Shown here: one piece after another, positions 56,976 to 64,000 of the stretch
How positions within the stretch are numbered: the stretch's first letter is position 1
Layout: the number at the start of each line of letters is the position of its first letter
DNA from: Ilyonectria destructans
Lineage: Eukaryota > Ascomycota > Sordariomycetes > Hypocreales > Nectriaceae
Assembly (NCBI GenBank): GCA_020740775.1
Contig: JAHEWK010000012.1
Coordinates: 1,488,001 to 1,552,000 of the forward strand
Length of the DNA: 64,000 bases
Direction: 5' to 3'
Position numbers and translations under genes: made by a program
Notes under the pieces: model-generated
The model's database searches: none
What the model was told of the DNA's origin: nothing
What the model saw: the letters and a program-made list of their open reading frames with translations, nothing else

Positions 56976-58063
56976 ATGGCGTCTGTGGAAATACCAGGGT
57001 CATACTCGAGCCTGCAATGGCGACAGCTCAAAGTCTCGACTCACCCACCCAACCAGCCATCAGCAACGAAGGTCATGGTTCTGACAATAAACCGCCCAGA
57101 AAAAAACAATGCCTTCACCGTGGAAATTGAAGACGACATGATCAAGGCGTTCAACCTCTTTGACGTCGATGATCGCGTCAGGGCAGTGGTTGTTACTGGA
57201 GCTGGTAGGACATTTTGTGCTGGAGCAGACCTGGATATTGGCCTTGAACGCACACCCGGAGAAGGAGGCAAAGATCACCGGGATGGGTAAATTTTCAACC
57301 GAGACTCTTGCAAGTTGTGTTGCTAATGTTGGGTACTAGTGGTGGCCGCCTTGCACTAGCCATTCATCGATGCCGCAAGCCAGTCATTGCAGCGATTCAA
57401 GGTTCTGCCGTTGGCGTGGGTCATCCACCACTTGGTGCTGGACGTGGAATTCGCGACTGACGTGTTTCTCTAGATTGGAATCACAATGACTCTTCCAATG
57501 GCCATTCGAATTGCTTCGGCCACGGCCAAGGTTGGGTTTGTTTTCGCTCGTCGTGGAGTGGTTATGGAAGCCTGTTCGAGTTACTTCCTACCTCGGTTGA
57601 TTGGCTTCTCACGTGCCTTGTAAGTTCTAACTGTGGGTATTCGTGATACATACTGACTATTTCAAGGCATATGACAACTACCGGATCTGTTCTCCCAGTA
57701 ACATCTCCAATTGTGAGAGACCTCTTCTCAGAGATCTTGCCATCGCCGGAAGAAGTGCTTCCACATGCTCTCAATCTGGCTACAGAAATTGCAGAAAACA
57801 CGTCCACAATCAGTACGTCTTTGATGAAGGAGATGATGTGGCGTGGCCCTGGCTCTGCCGAAGGTACTCACTTGTTGGACTCTGAAATTATGTTTAAGCT
57901 GTACGAGTCGGCGGATAAAGAAGAGGGCATCAAGTCATTCTTGGAGAAGAGACAGGCCAACTTCAATGGGAGTGTGAATTCTGATGTCCCGGATTGTGTT
58001 CCATGGTGGAAGCCAATAAATGTTGAGAAGCAGAAGAAGAAGTCGACTTTATCTAGACTATAA
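56976..58063 (+). CDS. Enoyl-CoA hydratase/isomerase family protein
   Basis: Crotonase-fold enzyme acting on acyl-CoA double bonds, likely peroxisomal, mitochondrial or part of a specialised pathway. Exons 56976-57286, 57340-57415, 57474-57619 and 57667-58063 close in phase to 309 residues; intron 2 uses a GTGGGT donor. The start at 56976 ([13 protein letters not shown]) fits the family; the longer upstream frame is not conserved. Landmarks are [12 protein letters not shown], the oxyanion-hole segments [11 protein letters not shown] and [14 protein letters not shown], and the Glu-bearing segment [21 protein letters not shown]. The C-terminus ends STLSRL, which resembles a peroxisomal targeting signal type 1 (SRL). 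It is the left end of a group with P450, monooxygenase and dehydrogenase. Confidence 0.92.
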
Positions 58064-58381
58064 ATTTAGATGTGGTGTTGAATATTTTGGTCCTTAATAC
58101 GTTCATGATACATTTCTTAGGGGCCGACTCAAGTAAAGTCATCTAATTGCAGTAGAGTAGTGAATTCTTATGACTTAAAATATTGTGATGAATTTTCAAA
58201 GTCTGATTCTATGCAAAATTGTTGTGAATGATTCATATCTCCCACTTTGCGCCCTACTCATCTATCTTTGTACACAAGTACGATATAGCCCCGGCAAGCC
58301 TTCCCACAACCGACAAAATGTCTCTACAGTGCGCAACATTCCGATATTAGATTAAACCTGTCAAATTGGCTGGATTAACTC
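58064..58381. other. Intergenic between convergent genes
   Basis: Lies between the 3' ends of the enoyl-CoA hydratase and the P450. A-T rich, as usual for fungal 3' regions; no gene. Confidence 0.5.
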
Positions 58382-60297
58382 TCAATCGTATTTCTCCAAT
58401 GTTGCCCGTGCAGCCTCATACTCCTTTATGAGAACGGCAACGTGCTTGGAGGATCTGGGCTTGATGTTGACGTCAAAGGGGTACGCCACTCTAACGGCCC
58501 CTCCAAAGAATGCAGACTTTTCTCCATTGACAGAGAAAGCAGTCGTGCTTGGCGGCTTCGGTACTCCAGTAACGGGATCAGCGATAGGCGTAATCTCAAA
58601 AGCCCACAATATCTTAGATATGGCTCTCCAGAGATTTCGCTCGGCGAGGTGCATTCCCGGACAGATCCGCCTTCCGCCTCCGTATCCTAGAATAATCAGT
58701 ACCGAATTGAATAGGTAGAGTTAAATGTGTGTAAGGCATACCATAGTGGTCGCGTTGTTGCCATTCAGAATTGCCTTGATAATGATCGGCCAATCTGGTT
58801 CGTCCCTCATATCTGACATCGTCGTCATGAATTAGTTCGCTAAATATTGTGTGATATTGAATACTTCCATACCTTTCTGGTAAGAACTTCTCTGGTTCGG
58901 GATAATATTCTTCATCCATATGGAGTGCCCTATCGTGCGAAGTTTGTCAGCGACTGGTTTGGCTCAAGTGTTAGTACAACATACCATGTGTTCTGCATCG
59001 TTCGGGCGCCCTTGGGGAAGCGGAACCCTTTATATGTATTCTCCTCCTGCACAACATGAGGAGTGCCTGTGACGGTAACGCAGCGCCAACGAACTGTCTC
59101 CTTTTGAATCTGGGCCACGTAGGGAATATTATCGTAATCAGACCATTCTGGAGTGCGATCCGAACCAATGGCGGCATCGATTTGGGCCTGACACTTTGCT
59201 TGGGTCTCGGGATAGCACGCCATTGCCATGACGAAGGAGATCAGAGTTGAAGAGGTTGTGTCAGCGCCTCCTTCTAAAATTTCGCCACCGAGGAACTGAA
59301 GAGAATGCAAGCCCCATTGCCATGAGCCTAGAGACTCGCCACTCTTGCTTCCAGCATCGTTAAGAAACTTGTCGAAGAGACATTCAGTCATTCTGCCACT
59401 CATTCGTCGCTCAAGGAACTCGTTCCATAACTTGGCGAAAAGTGCATCCATTCGTTTGCCATGTTCCATAGCGCGTCGCTTCCAAAATGCAAATTGACTG
59501 GGCATCCACCGAAGCGCAGTGAAGGGCCATTGGTCCACAGGCGGAGTTGCGCCGACCTCCATATTCTCCGCGATGTAGCCCATGGCTTCTACAACGTCCT
59601 GACAGAGGGAGTCGTCGAAGGTCTTTGGACGTTTCCCGTATGTAAGAGATCCAGTTACGGCCGCAGCGTACCGCTTCAGCAGCTTGTAAAAGTCCTCCGG
59701 GTCATCAACAAGCGTCTTGATGAGGGCTAAAACTCTAGAGAGCCGTTAGAATTCGGCTTCAGGAGCAAGTGTAAGGATACATACTCGGCGTTTTGATACT
59801 CTGCATGGACAGTGTCGCACTGCTGGGGAGAATAGTGATGTGAAATGAGTTTTCGCCGGTCTCTCCAAGCTGGTCCCATAGACTGGAAGGCAGCGTGATG
59901 TGACTTAGTAAGGAGGCCAGCAACGTAACTTTCAGCACGGTCGGAGTAGATGAGCGCTTTCTTTTCCCATAAATCACGAATTGCTTCTCTGTCTTTGATG
60001 ACAATCAAAGTGTCACCTCCAAGTTTGAGGGAGAAAATAGGACCGTATTTTTTATGCCATTCAGTCAACCTAGCGAGCTCAATTAGCATCAAAACAGATT
60101 ATTAGGCAATAAGGCCACTGGAGCCTTCCGGTTTTCACGCACTGCCATTCGGTCTCCCTTGGTGCCAATTGAAGCATATTTCCAAATAGTGGAACCGTAG
60201 GAGGTCCTGGCGGAAGTCCCGGCTCACGTTTTCCGACCTGAAGGAGTCGATAAACCCCATAAGCGAGAATAATTGCGATTGCGGCGTATGAAATCAT
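58382..60297 (-). CDS. Cytochrome P450 monooxygenase
   Basis: Membrane-anchored P450 of the fungal O-methylsterigmatocystin-oxidoreductase-like type. Six exons in transcript order are 60297-60143, 60069-59785, 59734-58985, 58929-58873, 58812-58742 and 58686-58382, closing in phase to 540 residues. An N-terminal anchor (MISYAAIAIILAYGVYRLL) is followed by the Pro-rich hinge LPPGPPTVPLFGN. The oxygen-binding I-helix motif is EGGADTTSS, the ExxR pair is in QKETVRWR, the PERY block spans intron 4, and the haem ligand is in YGGGRRICPG (about C448). The 57-base exon 4 and the skipped segment 58813-58872 are needed to keep PERY joined to the RDH.GYGGG region. It starts 380 bp from the divergent Baeyer-Villiger monooxygenase. 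It is intact; the substrate is unknown. Confidence 0.93.
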
Positions 60298-60677
60298 CGT
60301 GAGTGCTTAGTTACTTCAAGGGTTAACCGCTTGAGCGCCCTCAGAGCAGCGGATGACAGAACCAGAAGTACCCGGCTCGTTGAAAACGAAAAGATATGTC
60401 ATCCTGTCAGACGATAAACTTTACACTACCAGCTGGACTCTGGATCGAAATCGTGTCAGCTCACTCTGACTCGTCCGATTTGCCGAGATCTACTAGTTGC
60501 AAACATGTGCACCAACAACAAGAACCGAAATGCCGACATATTGAACAAAGCCATCTAAAAGAAAAGAGTATTATTAGAATTACTATGCTTGGTGATTACA
60601 ATTGACAGAAATCGTGCTGCATTGCCTTATTGATTGTCTTCTATACTGAACATTTCTACGCTTGAGCCATCTTCACC
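60298..60677. promoter_or_regulatory. Divergent promoter region, P450 / Baeyer-Villiger monooxygenase
   Basis: A 380 bp region between the two start codons, so the two oxygenases probably share regulation. No operator motif can be named with confidence. An adenine-rich segment lies at 60556-60585. Confidence 0.55.
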
Positions 60678-62863
60678 ATGCCTTCCCCGACGACGTACAC
60701 CACGCCGACAAACGGGCATTCCTCAACATATGAGATTGAAGATCTCTATCACTCGGAGATTAAAAAGCCGATGAAAGTTATTTGTGTGGGGAGTGGCATG
60801 TCGGGCATGTATCTGGCCTTCCGCATTCTTAAGCGAATGCAGTCATTCGCTCTGACCATCTACGAGAAGAACCCGGATGTAGGTGGCACGTAAGTTACGG
60901 TTTGAAAATTATGTTTAAAACACCCCAAAGAGCAGGATCTAATCTTTTTAGGTGGTATGAGAATCGATATCCTGGTTGTGCCTGCGACATTCCTGCCCAT
61001 CTATATAGTGAGATTCTGTCACCTAGGGAGGGTGAGATCGCTTCTAATCCTTGAGTAGCCTTTTCCTGGGCACCAAAGCATGACTGGTCCAAATACTACG
61101 CTGATTCAGAGGAGATCCAAGCCTATTGCCGAGGTAAAATTCTTGTACCCTGAGATACTTGCAACAAAACTGACAGAATAGAATTCTACGACAAGAATGA
61201 CCTTTTTCGGTTTACCAAGTTGAGACATAGAGTACGAAAGGCTGCTTGGAATGAATCCAAGAACCAATGGGAAGTTGAGATCGAAGATCTTGAGACCGGC
61301 TCTGTGAAGGCAGACCAATGTGACATCTTGGTCAATGCCACGGGCTTCCTCAACAAATGGAAATGGCCAGAAATCGAAGGCATCGACACCTTTGCTCGGC
61401 CCAAGGTGCATTCAGCGGCTTGGAACGATAGTATCGAGTTTAAGGATAAGGTAATTGGTGTCATCGGAACCGGTTCAAGCGCGATTCAGGTATTTGCATG
61501 CTATCTTCACATTATTTTGCAGGAGACTTGCTCATATTTCGTCATAATACAGATTATCCCCCAAATGCAAAAGAGCAAGTTCTGCACGAGTCTTTAGCTC
61601 TTATACCCTTTGAATATTTGGCTGACCACCCAGAACAGTTGCCAAACAACTCAAAGTCTTCATGCGGTCACCGACATGGATTACACCAGCCATTGGTGGC
61701 AAAAGTTCTTCCCAATTCAGAGGTGAAGATGCAGAAGCAAACAGGGGACACGAGCAGTTCACTTTTAGTGAGAAGCTCAAGCAACGCTTCCTGGACGACC
61801 CTGAGTATCATCTGCGGTTCAGGAAAATAATCGAAGCAGAGGTAAACTGGATGGCAGATGTCTTCAACGTGGGAACGAATATGCAAAAGGAGGTTCAAGA
61901 GACAATGACTGAGCAGATGAAGCTTCGAATCGGCAAGGAGAACGCGGAACTTGCAGAGAAGCTCATTCCAACGTGGCCTCCAGGCTGCCGACGGCTCACT
62001 CCTGGTGACCAGTACCTGGAATCCCTGGTCAAGTCCAACACAGAGCCTGTTTTTGGATCTATTCAGAAGATTGATGAAAAGTCAATACACATGGCGGATG
62101 GTACCAGACACGAACTGGATGTCCTGGTAATACTCTTGGTTCTACATTCCCGACCTAAGCTGATATGCAAGCAGGTTTGTGCAACTGGATTTGATGTCTC
62201 ATTCGTCCCCTCGTTCGAGATTGTCGGCCGTGGGGGCCTATCGATGGCTGACTCTTGGAAAGACCTCCCAGACGCGTACCTTGGGATTGCAGCACCAAAC
62301 TTTCCCAATTACTTCGTTGTGTGCGGCCCTCAAGGTCCACTGGGAAACGGCTCCATTCTTCCAGCAGTATGTCGACGCCCTTGACGATATTTTTGTTGCT
62401 CACTTTACCGCAGATTGAAGTCATTTGTGACTACATTGTCACAGTAGCATTAAAAATGCAAGCCGAGCGCATCACCTCTTTAGAGCCCCAGCGCTCCGCC
62501 ACGACTCAGTTTCAAGAGCACATGCACAAATTTCACCAAAAGACTGTATGGACTCAGCCTTGCAGGTAGATATTACACCATCGAATTCAGTCATCACGCG
62601 CTCATCTCTGTGCTAGGTCTTGGTACAAAAACGGGAAGCCAGACGGGGAGCCACAGCTCTGGTGTGGAACTGCATTGGCCTATATCAAAACCATCAAACA
62701 GCCGAGATTTGAGGATTTTGATATTCACTATGAAAGTTCTAATCAGTGGGCGTTCCTTGGAAATGGAAAGATCCACGCGCACGCCCTGCTTCCAGACGGC
62801 AGCCCTGACATTGAAGGCTTGACTCCGTATATTCGGAACTCGGACACGCCTTGGGAGATTTAA
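60678..62863 (+). CDS. Baeyer-Villiger-type flavin monooxygenase
   Basis: FAD- and NADPH-dependent monooxygenase that would insert oxygen next to a ketone to give an ester or lactone. Nine exons: 60678-60889, 60952-61007, 61059-61133, 61182-61489, 61553-61574, 61639-62126, 62175-62366, 62414-62565 and 62617-62863, closing to 583 residues. The FAD motif is VGSGMSGMYLAFRI, followed by DVGGTWYENRYPGCACD. The family fingerprint reads FARPKVHSAAWND, with Arg in place of the usual Gly. The NADPH motif is GVIGTGSSAIQ, and CATGFD follows in exon 7. Exon 5 has only 22 bases and the next intron begins with GCAAGT, a GC-AG intron. This reading restores IIPQMQKIAKQLKVFMRSPTW; without it a stop follows. 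No other break is seen. Confidence 0.92.
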
Positions 62864-63139
62864 ATTAGGTAGCTCAGATATGTAAGAGACTTATAAAATT
62901 GATAATCAATTTGGCCAATCCACCATTTCATATAACATTATGCCTCTTGTTGCCGGGTTCTGAAATAGGGCTGACAACTAACAAAGTCTTAAGAAGCCCG
63001 TGCCCAAACCATCTATTTCTCAAAGGGAGACGCAGGACACTTCACTTAAGTGGGAATGACAGGGAACAGTATGCCCATCACTGTGCTCAATTTGCATTTT
63101 AATAGATCAATTTCTCCACTAACATCTTCAGTGATATTT
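62864..63139. other. Intergenic between convergent genes
   Basis: Between the 3' ends of the monooxygenase and the short-chain dehydrogenase. No gene recognised. Confidence 0.45.
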
Positions 63140-64000
63140 TTATTTCTCCCTCACCTTCTTGAAATCATCTCCCATATTCTTCGAAACTTCTAGAATGACC
63201 CTTCTCTGTGCCTCGTCTGGAAATGAGGGCTGGTTGCGGTAGAATAGCTTGTCCACACTAGCCTCACACACGGTGGCAGTGTGCTCACCGTTGAGCATGT
63301 CATTGATCGCCGTGACAATATGAGAAACCGGTGTAATCAAACACTTATCTGTTCGATCCAAAATTTCTTTGGGCATGATCGTGGTAGGCACCAAGCCAGG
63401 TACAAGAGCGCAAACCCGAATACCCTCTTCTTTATGTCGCTGCCCCATGCTCCGAGCCAGGCCGATAATTCCGTGCTTGGCTGCTGCGTAGAACGGCTGC
63501 ACCGGGGTTGGGTAAATTCCAGCTCCGCTGGATGTCAGGACCAGAAGACAATCTTTGACATCCTTTGGGTTGCGTCTGAATGCTCGAAGAGCAAGGAGAC
63601 TAGTGAATGATGCGCCAGTGAGGTTGATGTCCAAGACCTCCAGGTTGGGCGATGTATCAATGTTGAAGTCAGTCCCTTCGGAGTCGAAATAATCGTAGAC
63701 ATCTGCTTTGCCCGCGTTGCCGAAAACTAATAGCGACTCACTATTAGTCGCGTCAAATCGATCGTTTATCGCGCAGCGGGCAGCTTACCAAAATCCAAGC
63801 GTCCAAAGAGTTCAAAAGTTCTCTCGAACGCCTTGAACTGTTCCATCCATGATCTCACATCCGCCTTGAAGAAATGGCCGTTGATTTCAGACGCTGCTTG
63901 CTCCCCAGCCTCGTGGTTGATGTCAAGGATAACGACCTTCCAGCCCTGTTTAGCGAGGTCAACCGCGACGGCATTCCCCATCCCAGTAGCTTTCACTGGT
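63140..64000 (-). CDS. Short-chain dehydrogenase/reductase, 5' end outside window
   Basis: NAD(P)-dependent short-chain dehydrogenase with its start beyond position 64000. Visible exons are 64000-63789 and 63726-63140, joined by a GTAAGC...TAG intron. The cofactor motif region TGMGNAVAVDLAKQGWKVVIL is at the window edge (residues after the usual first strand), FGNAG follows the intron in place of the common NNAG. The active site has Ser-Ser in LVLTSSGAGIYP and the Tyr-Lys pair in YAAAKHG. The frame ends normally at 63140. In Baeyer-Villiger pathways such enzymes often make the ketone substrate from an alcohol, which fits its position, but that is inference. Confidence 0.9.

Overview
The window reads as an accessory region of a filamentous ascomycete genome (Pezizomycotina). 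Genes on both strands carry short introns of about 50-75 bp with fungal GTRNGT...AG borders. The gene content fits too: HET-domain protein, C6 zinc-cluster regulator, secreted sedolisin, S28, M28 and ADAM-type peptidases, tannase, P450 and Baeyer-Villiger monooxygenase. A-T-saturated islands and mutated repeats look like repeat-induced point mutation (RIP). The proteins suggest Eurotiomycetes (Aspergillus or Penicillium relatives), but that is inference. No rRNA, tRNA or CRISPR array was recognised.

Layout. 0.8-8.6 kb: broken M36 fungalysin, intact S53 sedolisin and intact S28 peptidase, with an unidentified duplicated sequence between the last two whose second copy (9.6-10.0 kb) is heavily RIP-like. 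10.5-16.2 kb: dead C6 regulator, zinc-finger fragment and dead medium-chain reductase beside an intact LovD-like acyltransferase, perhaps the remains of a metabolite cluster. 17-20 kb: gene-poor, with one short-chain dehydrogenase relic. 20.4-28.2 kb: amino-acid permease, secreted serine hydrolase, class I glutamine amidotransferase, SnoaL-like protein and zinc alcohol dehydrogenase, a possible catabolic set. 28.6-30.3 kb: broken Cys-rich multi-pass membrane protein gene. 32.4-36.4 kb: M28 aminopeptidase and a broken HET gene, then a RIP island. 38.5-45.1 kb: BAHD-type acyltransferase with one internal stop, alpha/beta hydrolase, aldo-keto reductase relic, and an ADAM-like membrane protease lacking a disintegrin domain. 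45.4-46.5 kb: copia relic and RIP island. 47.1-55.7 kb: formaldehyde-dehydrogenase-like protein, tannase with two internal stops, intact aldo-keto reductase, and a decayed partial copy of the 40.5 kb hydrolase. 57.0-64.0 kb: enoyl-CoA hydratase, P450, Baeyer-Villiger monooxygenase and short-chain dehydrogenase, all intact as far as visible; this is the best candidate for a working pathway.

The strongest overall pattern is a mosaic: many genes splice perfectly with balanced phases, while neighbours of similar coding quality are broken by one to three stop codons. Several of those stops sit where family alignment expects Trp or Gln, so they can be explained by single G-to-A or C-to-T changes. 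Exon coordinates below were worked out by hand from splice borders, phase arithmetic and family motifs recalled from general knowledge; no database search was possible.
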